This document shows, in pieces, positions 1 to 10,181 of a stretch of 64,000 bases of DNA. The notes beneath the pieces were generated by a model. The model ran no database searches. It had not been told where the DNA came from and saw only the letters and a list, made by a program, of their open reading frames with translations. Where the stretch lies: NCBI RefSeq assembly GCF_905147365.1, contig NC_056427.1, positions 4,717,001 through 4,781,000 of the forward strand, read 5' to 3'. This DNA is from Aricia agestis. Taxonomy: Eukaryota; Arthropoda; Insecta; Lepidoptera; Lycaenidae. A program made the translations under genes and the position numbers. How positions within the stretch are numbered: the stretch's first letter is position 1; each line of letters opens with the position of its first letter.

Positions 1-20
1 ACCACTAGACCACGGAGGCG
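1..20 (-). mobile_element. End fragment of tRNA-derived SINE (family 1)
   Basis: The first 20 bases match, in reverse, the tRNA-like head (cgcctccgtggtctagtggt) of the SINE family seen complete at 24738-25093 and 60746-61071. The rest of this copy would lie outside the window. Confidence 0.6.
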
Positions 21-23
21 TTT

Positions 24-145
24 GTATGTATTGTACAATACATACAAAAAGTAGTTAAACAATATGGCAAAGCAACATTACCCATGTATGTATGTATTGT
101 ACAATACATACAAAAAGTAGTTAAACAATATGGCAAAGCAACATT
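24..145. repeat. Two-copy tandem repeat, 66-bp period
   Basis: A unit beginning tgtatgtattgtacaataca and ending near gcaaagcaacatt occurs at 24-79 and again at 90-145. Each copy starts with a perfect 16-bp palindrome (tgtattgtacaataca). The tail, with a cggaaacc motif near 188, resembles Helitron-like debris elsewhere in the window, but the origin is not clear. Confidence 0.7.
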
Positions 146-521
146 TGTCGGAGCTTGTTATATTATAATTTACAAACAAGTTATAACACGGAAACCCGAT
201 TGAAAAGGTGTCGTGGAAAATTGATGGTTGACCTTTACGGAGTATTTGTGGAAGTAAGCGGTTATCGATTCCAATCAAAAGTTATCATGCGATGGTAGAT
301 GCCTTTAGCCAAGACTTTTTATTTTTCGCTTCTCTTTATAGAATCGCTCAAAATGTATGAAATTGTCATAAATGTTCGTCGTCGAAACCATAAAAAATAC
401 GTCTTGGCTAGGGTCTCAGGTGTATTTTCAAGCTTAAAAGTAAACTGATCATTTTGTTCTTCAATTCTTCAAATTCTTTATTAAGCATACAATAATATGA
501 AATAAATATTATTAAATAATA

Positions 522-745
522 TTTACGGTTTCGTACCCAAAGGGAACTGTGACTTCGATGTCTGTCCGTCTGTCTCCATGCTGTATCTCAAAAACCGCTA
601 AAGCTAGACTTCTGAAATTTTCACGGATTGCCGCTCTAACAACAAGTACTAAAAATAATACAACAAACACAATTTTTGCCTACTTTCGCTCTATAGCGGT
701 ACGGAACCCTTCGTGCGCGAGTCCGACTCGCACTCGGCCAATTAT
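522..745 (+). mobile_element. Repeat family E (gttccgtaccc ... gcacttggccg)
   Basis: This copy runs from ggtttcgtacccaaaggg to cgactcgcactcggcc. The same order of blocks recurs at 37034, 44446, 44822, 44983 and, reversed, 61907: a Tyr/Leu-like tgtctgtccgtctgtctcc tract, an agctagacttctgaaattt block, then a cgtgcgcgagtcc block. The class is not recognised; no target duplication was found. An open frame at 549-779 lies inside it and is not a gene. Confidence 0.75.
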
Positions 746-1224
746 TATGAAAAGCATAGACATAGAGTGGAACCACTGAAAATTATTTAAAGACATATTT
801 TAATGGGAAAATGTATATTTATCGCAGAATTCTATTTTATTGTATCATCTAGTTATTATATTATTATAGGCCTTTAAACGAATATGTACAGTTCCAGCTT
901 CCAGTGGAATAGACGTTTTTATCAACGTTTTAAAAAAATAATTGTAACATTCAGTTCCTAATTATTCAAATTTTTTATATATTTTTTTTATTTCAGGACG
1001 TACTACTAATTTAGAATTTCTAGACAATTCTAGACAAGGACTGTCTAGATCCAGTTGAGGTCTGGATCTAGTTAGCCCAAAGTTCAGCTGCAACGTGACA
1101 AGAATGGACTATACGCGAGGAGATTTGGCTGCCAGCATTTTGAATTTAAGATGTATTCTGAATTATTTATGTTTGTAACAACAAAACAACATCGAATTTT
1201 ACACAATCTATACTTCCGTGCTAT
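746..1224. other. AT-rich stretch, nothing identified
   Basis: There is no plausible coding frame. The only structure seen is a small cluster of ctagacaattctagac and tctagatccag motifs around 1018-1075. Confidence 0.5.
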
Positions 1225-1636
1225 AATATTATAAATGCGAAGTTTGTATGTCTATCTGTTTATCCGTCTGTTACCTCTTCGCACTCAAACCGCTTTTTCG
1301 GCAAAACGGGTCACCTGATGGAAAGCAACTTCCGTCGCCCATGGACACTCGCAACATCAGAAAAGCTGCAGGTGCATTGGCGGCCTTTTAAGAGGGAATA
1401 CGCTCTCTTCTTGAAGGTTTGCAGGTCGTATCGGTCCGGAAATACTGCTGGTGACAGTTCGTTCCAGAGTTTTACAGTGCGCGGCAGAAAGTTAAACCGC
1501 TGAACCGATTTTGCTGTATACGGAGATACTTTGAGTCCCGGGAAAGGACATAGGATACTTTTGATCCCGGAAAATGTACGGTTCCCGCGCGATAAACGAT
1601 TTTTGACGCAACGGAGTTGCGGGCGTCATCTAGTTT
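1225..1636 (+). mobile_element. Helitron-like element D1, split by a LINE fragment
   Basis: The left part has the D1 5' end (taatattataaatgcgaag, then tctgtctgttacctcttc). The right part continues at ctgaaccgattttgctg and ends gttgcgggcgtcatCTAG. The 3' end has the short hairpin GCAAC-gga-GTTGC about 10 bases before CTAG, as expected of a Helitron 3' terminus (CTRR). A 5'-truncated LINE piece sits in the middle at 1295-1493. Confidence 0.8.
1295..1493 (-). mobile_element. 5'-truncated LINE 3' end with reverse-transcriptase C terminus
   Basis: Read on the minus strand this is in frame for about 62 codons to a TGA at 1311-1313. The translation has the typical LINE C-terminal pattern: LPRTVKLWNEL, then VFPDRYDL, FKKRAYSLLKGRQ and VHGRRKLLSIR. 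It is flanked by an 8-bp direct repeat aaaccgct (1287-1294 and 1494-1501), consistent with target-primed insertion into the D1 element. Its last ~90 bases are shared with the short family A elements (for example 19751-20084). Confidence 0.85.
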
Positions 1637-2779
1637 TATTATAAATGCAAAAGTATCTGTTACGATTTCAGATTTTAACGACGTATATTTTTATTATGAA
1701 ATAATTCAAGTCTCTATTACAGTTAAATATTGCTTAAAAATGTACGGTTCATGTGAGATTAAAAATTACTTAATCTAAAAGTATGTCTGCTATGTCTTCG
1801 AGCTTGGACTACTGAACCGATTTAGCTATCATTGCTTTAATACAATATATTATTGTTATTGTATTCATCCATAGCCGGCATTTACGTTATAGTAGGGGAG
1901 GGGAGGGTGCTATTTTTGTAGTCACTCGAGCGTCATGGAGACCTAGTAGGTTTTGTACATTAGGTAAAACCGATACAAAAATAATAAGATCGTTTTATAT
2001 TTTAGCGGTGGGTTCAGAAACTGCAGCCATTTTAAAGTTTTGAAAAAGAAAATATATTCATAAAATTGCTTATTTAGGTAAATTATAAATATATTTTAGA
2101 CAACAAGGACTAAATCATTTAGTTAACAACAAGGACTAAATCATTTAGTTAAGTGCAAAATAAAATATGAATGTTTATTTTTTATATTTTAAAATGTCCC
2201 TACAGACTTCCCTAATCTTTAAATCGTCAGTACTTAATATGGAAGCTTCTTTGGAGTATACTAAACAATAAACATCCCCTATCTTAATCTGACAGATCCG
2301 ATGACATTTCAATATAAAAAAAAGTAACCCACTGGTGAGAAATCTGATTTCTATACCATTATAACTAGACACATGTCGGTTGCCTATACAAGCTTAATCT
2401 GACACGCTCGAGCTTGTCCCGAAATCTCCTCTTCCCCTCCCCAACTATTATATTTAAATAATGTTAATGAGTTGAATGATGTTGATGATGATGATGACAT
2501 TCATGTAAATGCATTTTTAGGTCTTCCATGCTAATGTTTGTGCATAATTTAAATTTCGTAGAGCCTCTACGAGCTACGTGCTACGGTGCTACGAGAATAC
2601 GTAGACCTTGGTTCCAGCCTATATTTCACTAGCTTTGATGGTTCCAGCCTTTTTTTAATTTTTGTTGTTCTAGCTCTTATTTTACTAGCTTTTATGGTTC
2701 TAGCTTTTAATTATTTTTCCGCAACATTAGAGTTAATGTTGCGGAAAAATGTACGGATTGCAGGAGTCATCCAGTATCT
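1637..2779. other. Intergenic stretch with small repeats
   Basis: This holds a two-copy 26-bp tandem repeat (2102-2150, unit aacaaggactaaatcattta...) and a perfect 17-bp-arm hairpin at 2712-2750 (atttttccgcaacatta / taatgttgcggaaaaat). A 65-codon minus frame at 2175-2372 has an ordinary-looking amino acid mix and ends DDLKIREVCRDILKYKK. It has no recognised domain or splice context, so it is not called as a gene. Confidence 0.5.
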
Positions 2780-3087
2780 CGTGGGAGAGCCATGCTTCAG
2801 CACGAATGGGCCGGCTCGACCGGAGAAAAACCACGGGCTCACAGAAAACCGGCGTGAAACAGCGCTTGCGCTGTGTTTCGCCGAGTGAAAGAGTTTACCG
2901 GAGGCCTAATCCCCTGCACTTATTTCCTTCCCCACCCTCCCCTACCCTATTACCCTATTCCCTTGTAAAAGGCCGGCAACGCACCTGCAGCTCTTCTGAT
3001 GCTGCGGGTGTCCATGGGCGACGGAAGTTGCTTTCCATCAGGTGACCCGTTTGCTCGTTTGCCCCCTTTTTTCAGAAAAAAAAACAT
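2780..3087 (+). mobile_element. Family A short element (SINE-like, LINE-derived tail)
   Basis: The 5' block runs cgtgggagagccatgcttc, then gaatgggccggctcgaccgg, a cagcgcttgcgctg hairpin, a short C-rich ccctaccctcccctat tract, the LINE-derived tail aaaaggccggcaacgc through ccatcaggtgacccg, and an A tail. The structure matches the other dozen copies. Overlapping frames here (2586-2888, 2749-3045) are not genes. Confidence 0.85.
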
Positions 3088-3298
3088 ACTGAATTTCGTT
3101 CGGGGAAAAGTGATAGAAAACTTTAATCACTAACATTTTTCTCATTTAACGAAACAAATATTTTTTTAATCGACGTCGCGGGAATGCGCTACCTATAAAT
3201 ACGACAGTCTGTCTGTCTGATTGATTATCTCTCCACGTTTAATACACTGATTTAGATGATAATATAATATTATTGTAGTGCTGAAATCATTACTTTTA

Positions 3299-3454
3299 GG
3301 CCCGTATAAATAGTCAGTACATAAGATGCATCTCGGTCTCAAGACACGGTTCAGGCTCTGTGATTGGTTGGCTGTCAAAATTTGGACCAATCACAGAGCC
3401 GAACCGCGTCTTGAGACCGGGTCGCATCTTAAGTACTGACTATTTATACCGGCC
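3299..3454. mobile_element. Palindromic MITE, TTA target duplication (Harbinger-like)
   Basis: The left arm begins ggcccgtataaatagtcag and the right arm ends ctgactatttataccggcc; the arms pair over roughly 70 bases around a loop near 3375. TTA flanks both ends (3296-3298, 3455-3457). The 3-bp TWA duplication fits the PIF/Harbinger superfamily; no transposase is present. Confidence 0.75.
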
Positions 3455-3459
3455 TTAGT

Positions 3460-4330
3460 TTGCATTTTGCAAGTCCTTTTAACGTAAACTGTCAAGTGTG
3501 AGCGGTGCATCCGCATTACGCGAGGAGCGGTGCCAAGTCCATGTGCCAAGTGATATAAAAATTGGATGTCTGTATAACAAATAGCCAGTTACAAGTTCGA
3601 ATTTCAAACATGAAAAAGCAGGTTTTAATGTTACAAATTCGTAAAAATAAATGAAGATGTTGGTGGATGAAGTGAGCAACTAAACAATGTTCGTTTTTTT
3701 GCAAGAATTTTGGCCTTAGGACTTGGAAATTGATTTGAAATTAAAAAAAAGTTAAAAAAAAAAAAACAAAAAAAAAACACGCTTTTTTTTAAATCATTTA
3801 ACAAATAATTGTATTGTCATTGACTTCTAATACTTATGCAAGGTTTCGAATTAATTAGACTACTGGAGATAGAAAAAAATCGTGCTCAAAGATTCCGTTA
3901 CATATACCTATTATACAGCCCAAGTTTAAAAAACGTGTTAAAAATGTGAAATTTATGTACAGCCAGATATATCAGCCAGAGGATGAAGAAGGTAGGTAAG
4001 TTACTAGTAACTTACCTACCTTCTTCATTACCTTGGTTTGTTCAAATTTTAAGGGAAAAAATGAGCAGGTAATTATCTCTAAAATATAAAGGTTACACCC
4101 TGTATACTTGAAAAACAGAACCCTCCTGTCAAAATCGGATAGATAAATCCAGATCTACAGTGATTGAATGGGAATGCGGGTTCCGTCCCATTTCCCCTCT
4201 GACCGATAGCGCGCGGAATACTGATTTAAGGATTTATAAATTGAGAATTAAATTGCGTACAAAAATAACTCTTTTCAGTTACGAATAATAAATAATACTG
4301 TATCAAAACAGAGAATACTTTAGGTTAATA
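3460..4330. other. Intergenic stretch with a perfect palindrome
   Basis: Positions 3983-4028 form a perfect 46-bp palindrome (atgaagaaggtaggtaagtt... and its complement). A/T homopolymer runs lie around 3740-3795. Nothing else is recognised, and the short minus frames at 3479-3704 show no domain. Confidence 0.6.
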
Positions 4331-4338
4331 ATATAATA

Positions 4339-4467
4339 ACCCCCACACCTGTTTCGGTGACGGTGGCTGGCTTCATTGAAACCAGGCCAGCTACGCAGGA
4401 GTAATTTTACAGTGCCCAAGTGTGTGCGCAATACACAAGAGCACTCTCTATTCCTTTTACTCTCATA
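4339..4467 (-). mobile_element. tRNA-derived SINE family 1, 3' part only
   Basis: This matches the 3' body of the SINE: cacacctgtttcggtgacgg, then ttcattgaaaccaggccagc, gcaggagtaatttta and gagcactctctattcc. The tRNA-like head is missing. Confidence 0.75.
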
Positions 4468-4606
4468 ACACTTTAGGTTATGTATGTTTCATATAGAGTT
4501 CACCGTAAAAGTAACAGAGGTGAAAAAGTTTAGACTTTTTAGGCGAATGCGCTAATGCAAAGTCACGAATTTAGCATACAAGCAAACATAAAATAACAGA
4601 GAATAT

Positions 4607-4870
4607 TACACAAGGTTCGGAGCAGAGGGCGCTACCAGCACAAAGGGCCACAACACTGTTAGCGACGTCGTATTAAACAACCTTTGAAAAGCAATTTTTG
4701 TTTGCGATGCGACGCCGCAACGCAGTGTTGTGGCCTGGCCCATACAACAATCCGACCAAAATCCGTCTGCACATGGCATATCAGAATATTGACAGAAAAG
4801 TTGTCAAACGTCAAACAAAACTTTTTGTTTACTGTCCATGCTGGTGCTGCGTCGAACTGTGAAAACATTG
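4607..4870. repeat. Dispersed repeat K
   Basis: The blocks ggagcagagggcgctacc, aacaatccgaccaaaatccg and tcagaatattgacagaaaag are shared, in the same order, with 59645-59790. The element type is unknown. The opposing short frames at 4659-4884 are chance frames. Confidence 0.6.
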
Positions 4871-4878
4871 CAGTAGCA

Positions 4879-5252
4879 GAGTAGACAGAATGATAGAGTA
4901 TGCCGACTTAGAACTGATGTTGAAATTTTTAAATTTGACGTATTTTGACGATAATCGTCGCTAGGGTTGTTAACTTGTTACCTACGAATTTAAAACTATG
5001 ACATATTCGATGGACGTGTTCCTCTTTGGTCGTATTAAACTTCTTGGTCGTATTGTTGTTTGTGTTTTGGCACATGCGATTAAAATTGTCAGAATCCAAT
5101 TTTGAAATCTTTATTCTAAATATTTAAAAATAAATTATATCAGCCAGCGCGAGGCACATTCCGTTCATAATCCTAGTGAAACCCGACGATTTTGACAGAT
5201 ATTGAAACCTGTCCGTTTCTTTGCAGTCGAACTACTGGTCGTTATGTCTATT
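4879..5252 (+). repeat. Dispersed 360-bp repeat F, copy 1
   Basis: This is near-identical to 9785-10146, from agagtagacagaatgatag through cgattaaaattgtcagaatc to ctactggtcgttatgtctat. This copy carries an extra cgtattaaacttcttggt duplication near 5031-5049 that copy 2 lacks. Confidence 0.85.
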
Positions 5253-5265
5253 GTGGCAGTAGTGT

Positions 5266-5340
5266 GTCATAAAAAACACTTTCAGAGCTGGTAATGTCAC
5301 AGTGACTTTTATGTGAGACACACACACAGTATTATCACTA
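5266..5340. mobile_element. Relic of palindromic Tc1-type MITE family H
   Basis: The motifs cactttcagagctggtaatg and a degenerate cacacacagtattatcac resemble the right arm of the elements at 22757-23015 and 35085-35339. It is badly decayed. Confidence 0.4.
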
Positions 5341-5717
5341 TCTACCAATAATAAAAACTAAGGAAGAGAACCTGTGTCAAAAATTTGTCCACGAGTCTAC
5401 AAAATGTGACCCGAACAGGCCCGGATCTACGTTTGAAAAAGGGGGGAGCAAAATCCCAATTTGCCGCCCTCCAAGCAAAAATAGGTAATAATTTTCATGG
5501 TCACATCAGCTAAGGTTTTAACCGCAGAACGAGTTCTACGGAACTTTGTTGAATTGAAGTGGCGGTGGTGAGAAGTCACGCCGAGATCCCTGGCGACAAG
5601 GGGGCCTCCAAGTCTTTTAACAACAGATAGCTGAATTCTGCGAAACAACGTTGACGGGGTAGCGCGGTGGGCCACCGATGGCGCACGCGGCGGTGAAGAA
5701 AGCGGCAAAGATTTATA

Positions 5718-6043
5718 CGTGGGAGAGCCATACTTCGGCACGAATGGGCCGGCTCGACCGGATAAATACCACGTTCTCACAGAAAACCGGCGTGAAACAG
5801 CGCTTGCGCTGTGTTTCGCCGAGTGAGTGAGTTTACCGGAGGCCCAATCCCCTACCCTATTCCCTTTCCTACCCTCCCCTATTTCCTTCCCTTCCCTACC
5901 CTCCCCTATTCCCTCTTAAAAGGCCGGCAACGCACATGCAGCTCTTCTGATGCTGCGAGTGTCCATGGGCGACGGAAGTTGCTTTCCATCAGGTGACCCG
6001 TTTGCTCGTTTGCCCCCTTATTTCATTAAAAAAAAAAAAAAAA
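5718..6043 (+). mobile_element. Family A short element, full length
   Basis: This is a complete copy from tatacgtgggagagccatac through the pyrimidine-rich minisatellite (ccctaccctcccctattcc type) and the LINE-derived tail to a 16-A run at 6028-6043. It is followed by an impure 30-base poly-C tract (about 6089-6119). The frames at 5427-5780, 5811-5996 and 5950-6259 are artefacts of the repeat. Confidence 0.88.
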
Positions 6044-6119
6044 GGTGGCCTCCGACCGCCCCCCAATCTTTGCCGGGGCAAGTGCACCCTCTCGCCCCCC
6101 CCCCCCCCCCCCCCCCCCC

Positions 6120-6540
6120 TAGATCCGAGCCTGGACCCGAATACATGCATACTTTATGCATGTATTCGGAACACAATTTTGTTTTTTTACAGAAGTGACA
6201 ATTATTATCAACGGCTTTATTTCGTCAGTGTTAGTTTCGTTGCTTGTGCCATATTGTAGTGTGCGAAAAGGAACCAAATTCAAAACGGCAAGTATGGGAG
6301 TTACGTTTCCTTAGTTTTTATTATTCGTAGCATTAAGTACATCCTGTTTAAAAAGAATCGTTTCCCATTCATCAAAAAATAAACAAATGTTACGAACAAA
6401 TCAAAAAGCAATAAAAATGTAACATTATATTCTGGTGTTTTGATTAACGTGTGAATATAATTTACCACTGTATTATAATATAATATTACAAGAACATGTT
6501 TATTAATTTAATTATATGACGCATGAGATTAAAGTTGTGA
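6120..6540. other. AT-rich stretch, nothing identified
   Basis: A short inverted repeat (cgaatacatgcata / tatgcatgtattcg) lies at 6138-6169. No gene or recognised repeat was seen. Confidence 0.4.
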
Positions 6541-6567
6541 TTAAACTAAAATTAATTAGTAGTGTTA

Positions 6568-6834
6568 CGCCGGATTTATTTTTAAGAAATTCCATAACGA
6601 AAAACAACCTAACATTCATCTAACGCCGTTTCAGTTCGGCAGACTCCGGCACGGTGTGGCTCGGGGTGTGGTGCTCGCAGCGACCGGTACGTCACCAAAC
6701 TTCGGCACGGAGTTTATGTAGGTACGTGTGACTAGACGTATGCGAATTATAATTGCATAAGTTGACAAAAAATGCTAAGTAGGTATGTTATAACTTTACC
6801 GCGGCATAGTCCAGAGTGCCACACGTATTTTATT
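6568..6834 (+). mobile_element. Partial copy of terminal-inverted-repeat family G
   Basis: Shares aacctaacattcatctaacg, cagactccggcacggtg, gcgaattataattgcataag and ccgcggcatagtccagagtg with the complete inverted-repeat element at 47808-48448. Only one arm is present. Confidence 0.7.
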
Positions 6835-6839
6835 TCTTT

Positions 6840-7518
6840 TTTTTTTCATTTATAACAATTAACAGGGTGCCGTGCGCTATCTTTGTAACATTTACAAAAG
6901 CAAAAAAACGTAGAGTTGTATAATATTTTCAGGGCAAAGTAAACACATTTTGATAACGTCAACAAAACTTACATACACAAACGAGAAGATATCTCATGCG
7001 AAAAATTAGTTTACACAATAATGCAAATACCTACGCGAAAGTATATTGCTGAGTTTCCAACCAACTAAATTCAAAATTGTTTAGAACATCAACGCCATCT
7101 ATGTTTTGGCACTGGCACTGTGTTTCTAAAAAGCGCCATCTATTATTGACCGTACAAACTCACATAAGAATTAGTTACACGTAGTTCCACACTTTTATAC
7201 TAGATGGCGCTTTTAAGCTTATTCAACGCGCCATCTACACGTCTTATTTAGTTGGAATTTTTACGTGCCAAGCAATGGTTTTAACCTTCTAAGGTGCAGC
7301 GGTGGTTTTATCCATAAAAGAGCACTTGTAGCACATGCTACGAACTTAGTACTAGCAGCTATTATAGCTGGAAGTCATGAAAATTGGTACCATGCTAAAC
7401 AAAATGCGGTAACAGAATATGGTAGCACATGTGAAGGAAATTAACAGCACTATGTTTCGGATTTCACATGGCAGAAGGCAGCACTTTACTGGTATATGTA
7501 GGAGAACGTGCAACAATA
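6840..7518. other. Stretch with a weak inverted-repeat element
   Basis: Between about 7055 and 7262 the ends tttccaaccaactaaattc and tatttagttggaattttt are inverted, and the interior repeats gcgccatctat-like words. This may be an old MITE. Nothing coding was found. Confidence 0.4.
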
Positions 7519-7836
7519 GGTGGTAGCATATTATTATTATAATAGTAAAAGGGGGGGAAGTAAGTTATCTTCATACAAAGGCACCGCGCGCGGCTTGTAT
7601 GTGTGCGCCATAGTATTAATGCGTCGCCACGTACGGCACACAACAAAATCTCGGCCAGTTTAGCTTCGTGGGTACCGCCGAGATTTTGTTGTGTGCCGTA
7701 CATGGCGACGCATTGATACTATGACGCACACATACAAGCCGCGCGGTGCCTTTGTATGAAGATAACCTACATCCCCTCATTTTAATATGATATTATGTCT
7801 AGTATATTTACTAGACATAATAATATGCTGCCACTT
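7519..7836. mobile_element. Long palindromic MITE
   Basis: The outer ends ggtggtagcatattattatt and ataataatatgctgcc are inverted. Inside, roughly 90-base arms pair: left aagtaagttatcttcataca..., right ...tgtatgaagataacctacat. A further small hairpin lies at 7790-7820 (tatgtctagta / tactagacata). The minus frame at 7464-7703 is inside it and is not a gene. Confidence 0.75.
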
Positions 7837-7883
7837 ATTTTAATTGTAAGTTTCGGACACGTTCACAAAACCTTCGTTACGCA

Positions 7884-7934
7884 CATTCACTATACCAGCT
7901 TTTCTCAAAGTGAGAAAAGCTGGTATAGTGAATG
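7884..7934. repeat. Perfect 24-bp-arm hairpin
   Basis: The left arm is cattcactataccagctttt... (7884-7907) and the right arm is its exact complement (7911-7934), with a 3-base loop. Confidence 0.85.
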
Positions 7935-8004
7935 AATGAGCCCCAGGGCAAAGGCCGCAATGGCCTCCGCGACCGATACATAAATAATTGCTTTTATAAA
8001 ATAC

Positions 8005-8466
8005 GGGCTGTCCCGGCAAACGTTGTTTTGCCATATAAAGTATTTATTTTATTGAAGTGACTAAATAAGTATGGCACCATGGCAACGTCCATCGCATAAA
8101 CAATGGTCGCCGTCAGTCTCGAGTTGTAATAATTTACTATTATTTATTCAACAAATGCACTTATCAATATAAAAAGTAGCCAGTAGCCGATTCTCAGACC
8201 TACTGAATATGAATATTATAAAATTTGGTAAAAATCACTAAAACCGTTTCGGAGGAGTACGGTAACCAGGGCCCCCGCTACCATATGTGCAATGTGTGCA
8301 ATGCACACGGGCACCATCCTCTAGAGGCGCCAAATCGCCATCTTTAGGGGCGCCAAAACCTTAAGGACCCTAAAAATTGCCTGAGGGGGCGCCTAAATCC
8401 TTACGGGAGCCCTGACGGTAACTTTTAAACATTTTGACACGAGAATTTTATATAAGTATTATATTA
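8005..8466 (-). mobile_element. Helitron-like element D3, interrupted by a hAT-type MITE
   Basis: In reverse it ends tatggcaaaacaacgtttgc then cgggacag, the D3 3' end. Its body (agactgacggcgaccattg; gaatcggctactggctac) matches the intact copy at 47404-47711. A 148-bp MITE is inserted at 8267-8414. Confidence 0.75.
8267..8414. mobile_element. hAT-type MITE with perfect 8-bp target duplication
   Basis: The termini are cagggcccccgcta and (complemented) cagggctcccgtaa. The flanks carry an exact 8-bp direct repeat acggtaac (8259-8266 and 8415-8422). Removing one repeat plus the element restores the D3 sequence of other copies. Length and 8-bp duplication fit hAT; there is no coding capacity. Confidence 0.88.
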
Positions 8467-9157
8467 TAAGAAGAAGAGAAGATAAGATAAGATGTCATCA
8501 GACACCATCATTGAGACAATTCATTCAAAGACTTCCTTTTTGGGGGTACGTCAAAATTCTCACTTCCTAAAAGGATTCCGCTACCAAAAAAGTTTGGGGA
8601 CCGCTGCCCTACACAAAGGGCAAGATACAAATAAGAGGGAAAACATTTTTTGTACGAGAACATTTGATTTATGATCGTAAGGATCATTACTCTTAGTTAT
8701 TTATTTATAACGCTGTGGGGTCTGTACCAATCTTCCCAGATATCGCTTGGGAAGATGTTGCGGAGAAAAACATAGAAAATCCTGTTTTTATTACTTACTA
8801 CCTGACCCGGAAAACGTTGTTTTGCCATAATATTAATAGTTACTTATATTATTATTTGATGTTGCACCATCGAGGAAATTAATTCCTAGGCAGTTGGCAG
8901 ACCAACGTCATTTGGTCGGATTTTTTCAAGTCATTAATTGTGATCTGTCGGCTGGGTTTGACATAACGCGACCAAACTACGTAGGTCCCCCATCTGCCTA
9001 GGAATCAACTTCTCTGATAGGATGTTGGCTGACTTGGCTCTCAATTTGAGACGGTATAAGCTACTGTTAAAATTGGTATAAACCAGCCGGTGCCCAACCG
9101 GTAGCTCGCGGGCACCTGGTAGCCCACGGTCAAATAAATTAAATAAACAATAACTAA
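8467..9157. other. Intergenic stretch with Helitron D3 debris
   Basis: A 35-base fragment at about 8800-8835 (acccggaaaacgttgttttg) is the D3 end. The short frames at 8492-8674 and 8934-9170 show no domain. Otherwise nothing is recognised. Confidence 0.45.
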
Positions 9158-9523
9158 GGTTGGGTTGCACCAGAGGCGTTGTTAAAGTTAAAGTTATGGT
9201 TATAGTTAAATATGTTACATGGCGTCCTTTAGCTTTAACTTTAACCGGAGAAATTCACAGATGTCTGTTGAGTTTATTTTTTTTATTGAAGCTACAGGTA
9301 ACGGGATTGAGGATATAAAAAATTGAACTATCCGTAAAAATCGACAGGATAAATAATATAACACTGTAAAACATAGTAAATTTTGAGATATACGTATGAG
9401 CGGAGGTTAACCAATGATGTTTTTCATATTATATCATTGACTTTGACCAAAGATTTGACATTTTGCACTGTAGTTATAGTTAAAGTTACAGTTATAGTTA
9501 AAGTTAGTTGGTGCAACCCAACC
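9158..9523. mobile_element. Harbinger-like MITE, TIR ggttgggttgcacca
   Basis: The ends ggttgggttgcacca (9158) and tggtgcaacccaacc (to 9523) are perfect inverted repeats flanked by TAA (9155-9157, 9524-9526). The subterminal regions carry gttaaagttaaagttatgg-type short repeats. Relatives lie at 59967-60106 and about 52203-52300. Confidence 0.88.
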
Positions 9524-9669
9524 TAAGTTACCTAGTTTCCTTAATATCGCTTATGTTTTTTTAAACTTCGTGGTGCCCGCGTGGATTTTCAAAATAGCCC
9601 TTGGAGCAATACCAGTTGGATACCACTGGTATAATCAGTAATTTTATAGTTTGGACATCCAAAATTGAT

Positions 9670-9784
9670 GAGATGCCGCACCGCTGTGCGTTGCCAGACT
9701 TCACGGTGTTTGTGTGCGAGCGACTAGACGTATGCGAATTATAATTGCATAAGTTAATAAAAATGCTATGCTTATAGCTTTACC
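9670..9784 (+). mobile_element. Partial copy of family G
   Basis: Contains ccgcaccgctgtgcgttgcc, cacggtgtttgtgtgcgag and gcgaattataattgcataag, as in 47808-48448. It ends abruptly where repeat F begins. Confidence 0.7.
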
Positions 9785-10146
9785 AGAGTAGACAGAATGA
9801 TAGAGTATGCCGAATTAGAACTGATGTTGAAATTTTTCAATTTGACGTATTATGACGAAAATCGTCGCTAGGGTTGTTAACTTGTTACCTACGAATTTAA
9901 AACAAAGACATATTCGCTGGACGTGTTCCTCTTTGGTCGTATTGTTGTTTGTGTTTTGGCACATGCGATTAAAATTGTCAGAATCCAATTTTGAAATCTT
10001 TATTTTAAATATTTAAAAATAAATTATATCAGCCAGCGCGAGGCACATTCCGTTCATAATGCTAGTGAAACCCGACGAATTTGACAGATATTGAAACCTG
10101 TCCGTCTCTTTGCAGTCGAACTACTGGTAGTTATGTCTATTGTGGC
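9785..10146 (+). repeat. Dispersed 360-bp repeat F, copy 2
   Basis: This is the second copy of the repeat at 4879-5252, with only scattered substitutions. It lacks the short internal duplication of copy 1. Its boundaries are sharp on both sides. Confidence 0.85.
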
Positions 10147-10181
10147 CATATTATGTATTTTTTATTTATCTAACATTCTAA

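Noticed and set aside
2175..2372. 65-residue minus frame ending DDLKIREVCRDILKYKK
   Set aside because: Composition looks protein-like, but there is no recognised family and no splice sites that would make it an exon.
6083..6119. Poly-C run as a regulatory element
   Set aside because: Simple homopolymer slippage beside a SINE-like insertion; no supporting context.
5811..6198. Frames ending SSSDAASVHGRRKLLSIR seen at many places
   Set aside because: They come from the LINE-derived tail of family A elements, which occur in over a dozen copies; none has an intact gene upstream.
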